This document shows, piece after piece, positions 43,221 through 53,789 of a stretch of DNA of 64,000 nucleotides (positions are counted from its first letter, which is position 1; every line of letters begins with the position of its first letter). The DNA lies in assembly GCA_037349105.1 (NCBI GenBank), contig JAYJMM010000018.1, positions 1 through 64,000 of the forward strand. Direction: 5' to 3'. This DNA comes from Limnomonas spitsbergensis (Eukaryota; Chlorophyta; Chlorophyceae; Chlamydomonadales). The position numbers and the translations under genes were made by a program. The notes under the pieces are model-generated. The model did no database searches, was not told the DNA's origin, and was given only the letters and a program-made list of their open reading frames with translations.

Positions 43221-44478
43221 GGAGTGCAATCAAGCCAGGCAGCCTTGAGGACATCCTTGACATGGTCCAGTCTGCAGATGTGGAGGCATTCGACCCCAAA
43301 AATGAGCCTATGTCAGAGAAGCAATTAACGTGGCTAAATGACATGGGCATACTGCCAGCTGGCTTAACATACCCTGAGGCTAGTGCCCTTATCGACGAAA
43401 ACAAGGAATCTTTTAATGCCTTTAAATTGGCCTATGACAAGGCCAGGCCAGCTTCTGGAAAGCAACGTCTCAAGGCAACACAGATTGGGCTGCACTTGCC
43501 TGAAGGTGAATACAAATTAAACTGCTACATATAGCTGATAACTAACTTCTGACAGGAAGCTGAAATTTCAGCCTTGGACCTGGTAGCCAGGTAGCTGAAT
43601 TTTTAGGAAGCCTGATAGCTGAATTTTTATCCACTTGCCCATTTCCCTGTTTAAAGTGTGTTTGCTCCTTATTTGTTCCTGCTTAACATTTCCTGTTTCA
43701 AATTCCTGCTTCAACTTCCCCCGTTGCTTATTTTGCCTAAATCACAGGGACAACTGTCTTAGAGGCCAAGGAGCTGATAGGTGACCACCTTGTGGAGCAG
43801 GGTACCCAGAACAACGGTAATGATGTGCCCCCTACTGAGCCACAGATCTCCCTCTTGCGCCGTCGTCTGGCTGACAAGTTTGTCATGCCCACCAGCAAGG
43901 CTTCAGCCTCTGCCCTCATCAGCAGCCTGTCTGTTTCATCTGCCTCTGGTGCCCAAGATAAGCCTGCACCTGCACCCCAGCTCAAATTCATCCTTGGCCT
44001 CCTTCAGAACATGAACAAGAGTACAGCCCAGGTCAGGCACTACATTTTACGTGACTTCACACTCGCAATTATGTTCATTCTATTCTGGGCATTCGTCTAC
44101 GCAAATTTAGATTGCTTGCTGTATGATGTTGGATTTATCTACCCGGTTATGGCTTGGCGCCTACTTCAGCAAAAGGTGTTCTACAACGTTTTCGAATGGA
44201 TGCTAGTTGTTCCTGCCCGATGGATGTACCCAGTCACTTATGCTTATGAGCTAGCTACTTATGCTTATGGCCTGGTTGTTCATGTGTTCCAGCATCACGC
44301 CCTGGACCGTCCCATCATCACGCCCTCTAATGATATTTTGATTACCACACTTGACATATTGCATGCTGTGTACGACCGCTTTGTTAATTGCGACCCAACC
44401 ACTGCCCAAGCTCAACAGCTGATCACACAGCTCAAGCAGAAGGCAGATAAAAATAAGGCTGATATGATTCGAGCCTAG
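43221..44478 (+). CDS. Intron-containing membrane protein gene, unknown family (5' part not resolved)
   Basis: Two exons join in frame: 43,221-43,505 (acceptor TTCTTCAG just before it) and 43,748-44,478 ending in TAG, across a GT-AG intron at 43,506-43,747. The known part encodes about 337 residues. The first half has two copies of a small helical motif shaped T/S-E-x-Q-x-x-x-L...A-S-A-L-I (MSEKQLTWLND...EASALIDE, and PTEPQISLLRRR...ASASALISS), each followed by a helix. The second half has a hydrophobic region (FTLAIMFILFWAFVYANLD, then IYPVMAW) with at least one membrane span, then a tyrosine-rich stretch and a basic C-terminus. The first exon begins in phase 1, so at least one upstream exon with the start codon is missing from this model. 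Confidence 0.7.
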
Positions 44479-45696
44479 GTCGAGAGTGACTCATGTCGTC
44501 GGTGCTGTAACCTAGCATGCATACTTCATGTCTGGGCAGGAATTGCGTTTGTTTATTCCCCACTAGGTCCCCCCCACCCCCAACATAGTCCCTGATGGGT
44601 AGAAGTTCATGTTGCATTAATTGTGCTGCTTGTGCATGGTATCCGACGAACTTTGATTGTGGCCCTTGACTGAGGCCTTTGACTGCAGCCTTCATGGTTG
44701 GGTCTTCCTTTGTAAACTGTTTAAAAGGAGATATTCATGAACGCAACTAGCAACGCAATACCAGCTCATACCGTAAGACAATACTAGTTCATTCAGGTAA
44801 TACCAGTTCATACCGTAAGACAATACCAGTTCATACAAGTCAAACTCACCATTCAAAAGTATCCCCCCCTTAATCCACTCGTCGTGAATAAACCGGGGCC
44901 TATAACCACCACTACACGTTGTGATAAGTGGACGCTTGTGGTTGATAACTAGCTTGATAACCATGCTGTCAGTAGGCTGTTTATCAACGTTTGTCATCTT
45001 GATAATGAGCTTGATATTCAGCCTATTTTGAATCCTGATCTGACCGGCCTGGCATTCCGTGATCTGGCTGTCTTTTTGATTTCAAGTTACTGCGATCCAA
45101 CTTTACTTTCAGCTGTGTGAGCTCTACTCGGATGGTGTAAATCTGTGATTCTGGAATTCCACTTGACGTGTTGGTGTATTAACCAGAAACTTATGACGTG
45201 CACGCCATGTGGGAAATACGCTCATCGCATTGTGATAATCCACGCTTAATTACATGCAAGCAACAGGACACAAATACCAAAAATTCAGCAAACAATTTAC
45301 GTAACGAGATAAAGCATGAGCAAGTGAAATAATGGAAATCAGCTCCATATTCACAGATTTCTGACAGACGTCCACACCATACACCATGTTAAGGCTCTCA
45401 AATCTTAAATTCCAATACCAGCTGTAGCTAGACATACAGCCTGCTCACAAGCTAAGCCTTGTGCCATCTTGGTTTTCTTCCAAAAGAGCACCATCGCAGG
45501 CCGAGCTGCCGCATGAACCCCGGGCCCATAACAGCAAGGAAGGATGGGAAAGAATGATGTTAAACAGCATAATTACAGGAATGGCAAGTAAGGCAATAGC
45601 GGCAAAAAAAAGGCAGCATTCCTCTGAATTAAAATTACTTGTGGCAAGCTCTAATTACTGCAAGACAGGCCAGAACATGAAATCTCACATTGTTTT
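44479..45696. other. Intergenic; short tandem repeat at 44,757-44,845
   Basis: Two full copies and partial copies of a ~44 bp unit (AATACCAGTTCATACCGTAAGACAATAC-type) lie at 44,757-44,845. Otherwise there are no recognised genes. This stretch separates the ends of two genes, since the genes at 43,221-44,478 and 45,697-47,001 converge. Confidence 0.55.
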
Positions 45697-47001
45697 TCAC
45701 ACAGCCTTCGTCAGGATCTGGCCATCCCTGTCCTTGTAAAACAGCCCATTAGAAGGCCAAGCCACCGTGTCACCCTACAAGAAAAAGAAATATGAAGAAG
45801 TTAATAAGGCAGAAACAAAGTGCAAGTTTTTCAAAGGATGACTTGGAAGGTGTCAAGCAGTCAAGCAGTCAGGAAACTACCTTTCGCCTTTTGCATTTAA
45901 AAGTACTTTGTCGAGGGAGGCAGGGACCTCGGGGGGCCCATCAATACCAAGCCAACCAAAGTGGCGTTTGGCCATGGCTGCACCTAGAAGAACTGCCGGC
46001 ATGTCCAACTTAAACGAAACAGTATCATCTATGGTGACATAGACGGCTTCCATTTCGTAGCCAATGGTCACCTGGGCAGAGGCAAAAAACATTGTAATCC
46101 ATGAAGACCTGGTTCGGTTGTAAAAGATCAGCAACAGCAAACGAATTCATGAACAGGTTGTGACAAGGAACACACAACAAATACAAGTATTTCTTACCTC
46201 CTTGTTCCCTGCCACAGAGGCCATGGCCATGAACCTGGGATCAGTGATTGCCCCAGGGTTTGACAGTGCCAAGAGGACCCTGACACCTGGAGCGAGCGTA
46301 TCATCTGGCCTTGCAAAAGGGCCCACAGACGTGCAAGACCAAGAAGCAGGGGGGACTAATTCCACAGACAGGGACCCTCCGGCGCTGTCGAAAGCAGCTG
46401 CTAAAGGACAACAACACTCAACTGCCTGTGAAGAGGAGGGAATAGGTGCAGATTTCTTTTATTATGTGTTTAGTTGAGGGTGTTCTCGCGTGATGACCAA
46501 GGCCCATGCAACAAAGAACCTTACATGAGCTTGCAATAGATGGCCTTACCTGGGCCCTGCTGCCTGAGAGACAGCATAGTTGATGATGAACCAGGATTTG
46601 CAAGGATATCCTCGATGTTCTTTAGATATCCTCTGCAGCATCAGAAGTTGGAGGTCACTCGAGGTAGCAGTCTCTCAGCAATGTAGTAGAAGTCAGGCTC
46701 AGTCAAATTTCGCAGTGCGAGGGCAGACACCTGACATGTTTAGCATTGACACACGTCGCGGACATCCTACCTCTCCTCGTTTACGTGTCCTCTGTCGCAT
46801 ATCCACCGTCGGTTTGAAGTGAGGTTTACGCCAGATCTGAGGCAGAGAACACATTCGTCTGCTTTTGCTTCCCCGCCAGTTTCAACGACTCCATACTTCA
46901 CCTGCAAATTAGGAATCAATGTGAAGTCAGGCAGCGTGAGGTCGGGGGAATTATGCCGAGTTTCTTACCGTTGCACCCGGATCTTGAGATTTCGGGCGCA
47001 T
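45697..47001 (-). CDS. Six-exon gene with an N-terminal Cys-rich motif, unknown family
   Basis: A consistent model on the minus strand: ATG at 47,001; exons 46,969-47,001, 46,785-46,901, 46,550-46,730, 46,198-46,400, 45,907-46,071 and 45,697-45,774, ending in TGA. All introns are GT-AG (67, 54, 149, 126 and 132 bp), and every junction keeps frame (777 bases, 259 codons). The N-terminal part has C-x2-C...W-I-C-x3-H (CVLC, WICDRGH), a possible zinc-binding motif. The middle is helical (DFYYIAERLLPRV, YLKNIEDIL), and the C-terminal half is beta-rich (VTIGYEMEAVYVTID...). One TGA lies in frame at 46,641-46,643 (codon 80). Either an exon border is wrong there, or it is a mutation, or, speculatively, a selenocysteine codon. 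The last donor (AAA|GTACTT) is weak. Confidence 0.65.
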
Positions 47002-47938
47002 CCCGCTCCTGGTAGCTGATGCATGCCTTAATCTTGCGAGACCATATCCAGTTGTCGTTGGGGACCATTTGAGACTGGTATGATCACGAGGGGCAGCGGG
47101 CAGGCTCTCACGGCACAATTGGTTCCATACCTCGAGCCCACACACCGGTGCGGTTCACGGTTTGTTCGATGTAAAAACATCGACAGCGTCCAGTAAAGGG
47201 CTCACACAGACGAGCATGTCCAGTGGTACCTTGCAAGCTTAGACCACCGGCCGTGCGCCTGTCTTGCTTTCGTCACAGTCAGCATGGGTGAAATACCAGT
47301 ACAGGGGGGTAACGACGTCCTCCTATAGAACGTGACGAAGGAGCTGGCAGAACACGAGAAAACCGACGTGGCTGCATTCGATGAGCCGGAGCTACCTTTG
47401 CAGCCGACAGCCAGGACCAGCCAACTGAACGGCATACTGCAACTGTTCTGACGCATGGGACTCTAAAAGTCTGATGCATGGTGCTTTACAATTCTGAGAG
47501 ATGGGGTATGGAGTATGGACTGTCAGCTTATGCACACAATCCTGTCAAGTGGCACCTTGGGCCACCGGGCACAAAGCCTCTAGCTCAAATCGGCGGTTCA
47601 GAACCTATTCGTGGCATACGGTAGGTTTATTTTCTTGCTATTTTGAGATGCATGAACACTACTGCCCTCAGGAATCCAAAAAGATGCTGACACAAGAGCA
47701 AAGGTTTGAACAACATGGCCCTGCGCATGATGCAGGGCTTACGGCCAAAGCTTCTTATCTCATACATTTACACCGGAATGCAGATCTAACTACCGGTAGC
47801 TGTACTAATGCAAGGGTATCGGCTGTTCAGCCAGATGAACCTGAATAAATTAAGAACCCATAGCCTGACCGCATCATCACCGAAGCTTATTGCGGTCAGT
47901 GCTCCCGCTTTATACCTTCACTTCATGTCTAGACTTGC
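47002..47938. other. Upstream flank of the 45.7-47.0 kb gene, nothing else recognised
   Basis: This stretch contains the presumed promoter of the minus-strand gene. I see no TATA box that I can defend, no repeats and no coding frame with domain features up to the LTR terminus at 47,939. Confidence 0.35.
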
Positions 47939-50900
47939 TGTCGCACCATAAAGCAGTAACCGTCATATAATGGTAAATGCCGGCCAGGGCGCCTTAGAGA
48001 GGCGCCCTCTACTCACACCTACGGTACATCACCGTACAAAAAGGCTCCTTGTACTGCACTTCTGAGATATAAGGGCTGTAAAGGGGAAACTGTACAGCGT
48101 ACTGGTATCAAGACAGCCCTAGAAGAAGGTCTTCCCTAGCGGCCTGCCTGGGCGCCCCTGACTCGTGGGTACCGCCCCTACATTTAATACACGTGATGTT
48201 TGCTTCAGGTCCGTGGCGGCCTTCTTCCCCACAAAGTGGCGGACGCCTACGGGCGGACTCAGTGACTACACACTGGCCGCGGATGCGCAGCGCGTTACGC
48301 TGTGGCTGGAACTTCTAGATGACAGACGCGGAGTTGGTCACTTGTAGAGCTAGACTTCTGGCCTGTAGGGTAGAAAACCAGGCAGGTCTATATGAGTCAC
48401 TTACCGCGTATAGCGGTATGCCGAAGTCGTAGACTGCGGACGTTGTCCTAAGTCGGGCTGGGCATCTTGCAGGGGAGTCCTAGGTTGCTATGTCGGCTGT
48501 GTAGCTGATCTAGGCTTGACTGGCTATGTGGTACTGGTAGGGCTGATGGGTTGCGTATATGGCGTATATTCGTATATACGCATATACGGCGTATATACGC
48601 GTAACGGTTTGTAACATGTACGCGTATATTGCTAAATGCGTATACCGTAGATTTGATTTGCCTTCCCTCGGGTATCAATTAATTATATATTTTAATGCTG
48701 CCCTCGGGGCAAAATCAGTTGTTTAATGCTGCCCTCGGGGCAGATTTGTTTGTTTAATCCGATCCCTCGGCACCGAAATTCGCTTTTAAGCAGTGTTAAA
48801 AGCCTCACAGCGGTGTATCTAATTTCAGCAAGCGCCCTCTCGCAAGCAATGGGTGCTGGCGGCCCCAGCCCAAGCTCCTCAGCCATCATGAAGGCTGGGT
48901 TCATGTCAAGCTGGTCTTTCAAAATTCAAAGGGGGCACGATCCCCAAGGGAGCATATCAGATGAGAGATCGAAACCAGAAGGCGATCACATGAGATCGAA
49001 ATAAGAATGCATGCCAGAAGAGAGACCGAACTAAGAGGGCTGACCAGATGAGAGATCGAAACCAGAAGGCCATCACATAAGATCGATATAAAAACCCATG
49101 TCTGAAGAGAGATCGAAATAAGAGAGCAGACCCTGTGACATCTTAATTCTTAAGCCATTACGCTAGACCTCGAACGTGCAGCCTCTTTACGAACAGCGCT
49201 TGAAAGCTCAGGTCTTGTACCGGTACGTCAAAAATGCGGTACCCGTTGTACCAGATGTCGAATGAACGAACGGCGACATGTTGTGGCGACAGGGGCCTCG
49301 AAGACAGCGATTTTCGATCTGATTGATATTTAAATATTCGCGCCCCTCACCCCAAATAAATATTTGATGTATCCCTCGGGCATAACCCTCACCCCCAAAC
49401 AACATTAATTATGAGGGAAGGCTAACCGAATCTACGGTATACGGCATCGGGCGTTTATATACGGCAGAAGCTGGCTGGGAAGAAGCGTTGAGCTAAGGGC
49501 TTCATCTCGCGATTGTGTTCGCTCCTTACTTATTTCAATCACTATGTTCGCCTGGAATGCACACGAAAGTGATGGGGGTGATTGGAGTTTACCCCCTTGC
49601 ATCGACGACGAACTGTAATGACAAACAAAGATCCCGCGCCCCATGACGCCTACAAGAAACCGATCGATATGAAAAGTAAAAGAAAACCTGTTGGTGGCAA
49701 TAGCTGAAATGTAGCTGTCCATGCATGTGAACAGCGTAGCTGCTGAGAGGAACTGGTCTTTTTGTTATTTGGGGCAACATTTACACGAAGTACCACTGAA
49801 ACGTGTCACTATTGTCACTAAGGATCACCGAGAAGATTGCCTTCATTCGTGGGAACAACAAGCAGGGAACTTGCTGTTAGGTTGAGGAACAGGCTCTGGG
49901 ATATGATGCCCAGTAGCTGACAACCAGCTGCATAGTGTATGATACTAAAATGGCTGCACCCCGTGAACGAACTCGAGCCATGCGCTTGTTTTATTTGTAT
50001 GTAAGCATATTTGAACATTGAATACAAAAAATTCTGGGCAAACCAACTCGTGACAATCAATACCGTAAATTACGTTTTGAAAATGAAACCAAAAGCAAAA
50101 ACAACCAAATGAGACTGACAGTACGGTAGCGTCAAATCGAATAAATCTGGTTTTTGGGGAGGTAAATGACTAGGGTATGCAGTATACTAGGTCTCAAGGC
50201 TTTTAACAATTTTCAGGCCCCCGTTTACGTATATGTATACGGTATATACGCTTATACGCAGTATATACGTGTAATTGTTTTTGAAATATACAGTATACAA
50301 CAGCCGTAGGTACTGGCGTTATTGCTCTTCACATGGTATATCTCAGGATGATAGCCGGTGTTGTTTACAATTAGAGGCCTGTCCACTTTAAAGGGACGAA
50401 GTAAGAGTCAAGCGTGCGAGCCAGGATTCAAAGGTCCTGGCAAGCCCTATTTACTAATGTACGGGTAATACTGCCCCAGGCCATCCCGAAAGTGGGATGC
50501 CGTGCTCTGACCCTAGATTTGGGGGCTCTGCAGAGAAGCTGCGGAGTCTCCGAAGCCGCGTCAGCGGTAAATACGGTTCTGTCACGTTTACTGCATTATA
50601 CCGTGACAGCTGTCGCACTCTAAAGCAGTAACCGTGATATAATGGCAGATGCCGCCCAGGGCGCCTTAGAGAGGCGCCCTCAACTCACAACTACGGTACA
50701 TCACCGTACACAAAGGCTCCGTGTACTGCACTACTGAGATATAAGGGCTGTAAAGGGGAAACTGTACAGCGTACTGGTATCAAGACAGCCCTAGAAGAAG
50801 GTCTTCCTTAGCGGCCTGCCTGGGCGCCCCTGACTTGTGGGTACCGCCCCTACATTTGCTCGCCCCCCGCTCCCAACGTTAAGCCTTTCGGGCGTGCGTG

Positions 50901-51630
50901 GGGAGCAGTACTAGGGGTGGTACTGAAATATAAATCGGAAAGAGATATGTACACACAGAAACTTGAAGCTTCCTAACATCTGCCTGTCGACCAGACAGTC
51001 TTGAAGAAACGGAAATCCGCTCACTCCCGCGGCGGCTAACCCCTGGTCCAGCCCATGTTCCTCACATACCCCTAAAACAAAGCCCCTGAGCTAGTCCAGA
51101 TCACTCCCTGTCCTGGGCAGAGCACAAAGAATCCGGAATTCCGCCATCAGGGTCATGCCTGGGTAAAATCATCAAGTCATCAGAATTCACACTGCCGAAT
51201 CAAACTACTGGCAAGCGACCTACATAAGGAAATCATGGCAGGCTGGTACAGGACCACCGGCTGCTCTCGCCCCACTGCGCCGTTGACACCTGGCCCCTAG
51301 GCCACAGGAGATGTGCGCCGCAGCGGTTGCCTATCCGAACCTGGCCCTTCGCGATGTCTGGCCTTGCGGAAATCTCAACTATGCGTGGAATGACATACAA
51401 GTCTACTACTTATTCAGCGCTGTTGCCGTCCTCCTTATGGACTCCACCGGCTCGCTGCTCCTGCTGCTACGGTTTATTTAGGGGAAGAAAAATACTTGCT
51501 AACTAGGCTACGACCCTGCTGGCCGTCGGCCCACGGCCCGCTGCCTACTAATGCATGGATAAGCCTGCCCAGAAAAGTTTCCTAGGGTTGGCGCCGGCTC
51601 GTTCTTCCAGTTATGGCGTGGTGGTCGACA
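47939..51630 (-). repeat. Long LTR of the methyltransferase-bearing gypsy element, interrupted by a hAT-like insertion
   Basis: On the minus strand it starts TGTCGACCACCACGCC at 51,630 and ends GGTGCGACA at 47,939. Without the 48,538-50,316 insertion (with one target copy) it is about 1.9 kb. It carries the ~252 bp terminal box twice, at 50,611-50,862 and 47,939-48,190. The sequence from one box to the next corresponds to one unit of the 10,053-21,888 array. The unique start shares GGGCCGACGGCC (about 51,520) and AGGTGTCAACGGCGCAGTGG (about 51,290) with the LTR at 31,121. It lies directly downstream of the integrase ORF (stop at 51,674), as a 3' LTR should. Confidence 0.8.
48538..50308. mobile_element. 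Non-autonomous hAT-like DNA transposon inserted in the LTR
   Basis: The LTR is interrupted at GGTACTGG, which is present on both sides (48,530-48,537 and 50,309-50,316): an 8 bp target duplication as made by hAT elements. The 1,771 bp insert starts TAGGGCTGATGGGTTG, and its other end reads, inverted, TACGGCTGTTGTATAC; both fit short imperfect hAT-style inverted ends. Just inside both ends are clusters of TATACG/CGTATA palindromic repeats (48,556-48,645 and 50,224-50,300), as expected for subterminal transposase-binding sites. No transposase is encoded. Internal repeats include CTGCCCTCGGGGCA units (48,690-48,745) and a ~100 bp direct repeat with AGATCGAAACCAGAAGG at 48,958-49,130. Confidence 0.75.
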
Positions 51631-51673
51631 CGTGCTCAGCCTGTCCAGCCGTTCCCGGGGTTCCCTATCCCCC

Positions 51674-53692
51674 TTAGCCCTTCCTGGCTGTCTGCCCATC
51701 AGCGGCTGACACCTCCTCTTCACGCGCTGCTTCTCTGGCAACCTTAGCCCTGCGCTGGACTGCCCTCGGGGTGATATTGGCGTCTCCCCTGCCCGTGGTA
51801 TACGAAATGTCGTACAGCCCGTTCGACATGGGCATGGCGATGCCCCGCTCCATCTGTCTCGTCGCGGGGTTGGTTGCCATGACCTCCACTTCTGGCTTGT
51901 CCAATGCCCCGGCTTCCAATGCCGCCCTGGCCGCTGCTGTGGATGCCCTGGTGGCCGCACCGTCTAGGGCTGATGGGCCGGCTCCTTCCGTTGTGGCTGG
52001 CCCTGCCCCTTGACCGGGAGCCTCAGCCCTCGGCCCTGGCTTGCACCTTGGGCACACCCAGTCCCCTTCTGGCACCGCTGGCAGCGCTGGCGTCAGGCAA
52101 TCCACGTGCCAGCCGGTATTGCATGCGTCGCACAGGAGCATGACCTCCTCACGGTCGGGCAGACGGCAGACCTCACAAGACAGGCTAACGTTGGGCCTGG
52201 AGGCGCCAAAGCTCACCTCCCCTTTCAGGTTGGGCACGTGGCATGGGGAGCAGTTGACCGCGTTCTCCGTCACTGTCAGGCCGTCCGCTCCCTCCAATAC
52301 CACGGCTCCTGTCTCCCCCAGCCGCAGCACCCGCAGGATCTCTGGCCTGGCCTTGGGGTCGAGGCTGCGGCGCTCTGACGCATACTTGACGTACACGTAG
52401 TCCCTCACCGCGAAGCGCCTGATCTGGGGTACATATCCCCCACCGCGGATCCTGGCGTAGCGCAGCGTGTCCCGGTGCTGCGCGATCTTGAGATGCTCGC
52501 CCGCGACCGGGAGCGCCTCCTTGATCCTGGCCACCCTGGTTAAGAAGAGGTCTGCGTCTTCCTCCACCGTAGCCACCCGCGCGGTGCTCCACAGGTCCGC
52601 CCCCACTTTGGAGGGGAACACTGGCTTCTGCCCGAACAGGACTTCGTACAACGCCATGCGCGTGGCTTGCTGAGGCGAGCACCTGAACCCTAGGGCTACC
52701 CATGGGACCATCCTGTCCCATGAGTCGTTCCTGCTTCCCTCCTCGCAGCACTTGCGCAGTCCCGCCTTTAGGGTCTGGACAGCCCTCTCGGACAGCCCGT
52801 CTGCCTGGGGATGGTTGGCGGTGGTGGTGCGGTGGTAAATAAAGCAATCAAGTAACATGTCCTGGAACTCCCCTTGGAATTCTGTCCCCTGGTCCGTGAC
52901 CACCTCTGCGCATCCCCCAAACCGTGCGGCCACGTTTTGGAAGAACGCCAAGGCCGTCACATCTGACGCCTTGCTGGGGATGGGGATCAACTCAACCCAC
53001 TTGGAGTAGTGCTCTACGCACACCATGACGTACCGGTCGCCCCTAGGTGTAGTCGTGAATGGCCCGCACAGGTCCACTCCCCATTGGAAAAATAAACCCT
53101 CGATAGGGAGGGGGTGAAGGTCAGGCTGCGTGTGGTTGAATGTGGACGCCCTGGCTCTGTCACACAACCCACACTCCTGGACCACCCTCTTAACTGCCGC
53201 CCTGAGCCCGCCTCGCCACCAATGCTGCTGCATGACCATGAAGGCCGTGCGGTGGCTGCCGAAATGGCCTGTGCTAGCATGCGCTTCCCTGATCACTGCC
53301 AACCTGTCCTCGGGCATGGGCACGACGCAGCGTCTGCCATCTGGCATAAGCCTCATCAGAACTCCCCCTCTCTCAGGCTCCCACTGGAAAGGCGCAGCCC
53401 TACGCTGCACCCTGGTTTGCTCCCCCAGTTCTGTCCCTGGGGCGTGAACTTTCTGGCGGAGGTACTGCAATACTGGCTGATCCAACCACAGATCCACCTG
53501 GGCTGTTGGCCATGCAGCACACTCGTGCGGGTCCACAACTTCCCCACTGTCACCATCCTCATCACTTGCGGGCTCGGCCCCCGCTCCCCCCCGCTCCCAC
53601 CTGGCTCCTGCGCGGCGTCCGCCCAGTCGGCCGTTGCGGACTCCCCGAGGCACTGCCGGTATGTCGCTGCCACCTCCCCGCTGCCCGAGCAT
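51674..53692 (-). CDS. Integrase with C-terminal PHD finger
   Basis: A 672-codon open frame, the longest intact piece of this element. Residues 138-177 form the HHCC zinc domain (H138, H143, C174, C177). The catalytic core has D207 (WGVDLCGPF), D267 (VVTDQGTEF) and E302 (GLSERAVQTLK), a D-D-34-E triad. The usual N-terminal pre-integrase helix (VDLWLDQPVLQYLRQK) precedes it. Residues 506-550 are a PHD finger: C506-x2-C509, C521-x2-C524-x4-H529-x2-C532-x14-C547-x2-C550. Chromoviral gypsy integrases often end in a chromodomain; here a PHD finger takes that place and could direct integration to particular histone marks (inference). The first ~60 residues are out of frame with the methyltransferase because of a slip in a G-run near 53,590. 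Confidence 0.9.
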   Translation of the reverse strand: MLGQRGGGSDIPAVPRGVRNGRLGGRRAGARWERGGAGAEPASDEDGDSGEVVDPHECAAWPTAQVDLWLDQPVLQYLRQKVHAPGTELGEQTRVQRRAAPFQWEPERGGVLMRLMPDGRRCVVPMPEDRLAVIREAHASTGHFGSHRTAFMVMQQHWWRGGLRAAVKRVVQECGLCDRARASTFNHTQPDLHPLPIEGLFFQWGVDLCGPFTTTPRGDRYVMVCVEHYSKWVELIPIPSKASDVTALAFFQNVAARFGGCAEVVTDQGTEFQGEFQDMLLDCFIYHRTTTANHPQADGLSERAVQTLKAGLRKCCEEGSRNDSWDRMVPWVALGFRCSPQQATRMALYEVLFGQKPVFPSKVGADLWSTARVATVEEDADLFLTRVARIKEALPVAGEHLKIAQHRDTLRYARIRGGGYVPQIRRFAVRDYVYVKYASERRSLDPKARPEILRVLRLGETGAVVLEGADGLTVTENAVNCSPCHVPNLKGEVSFGASRPNVSLSCEVCRLPDREEVMLLCDACNTGWHVDCLTPALPAVPEGDWVCPRCKPGPRAEAPGQGAGPATTEGAGPSALDGAATRASTAAARAALEAGALDKPEVEVMATNPATRQMERGIAMPMSNGLYDISYTTGRGDANITPRAVQRRAKVAREAAREEEVSAADGQTARKG

Positions 53693-53789
53693 GCCTCACC
53701 TGCGGTAGCGAGGGCGTAGTGGGTAGACCTCAGGGTTATTCCTAGCGCGGGGTCGAGTACAGGGCCAGGTAAGCGGGTATTGCGGGTCA

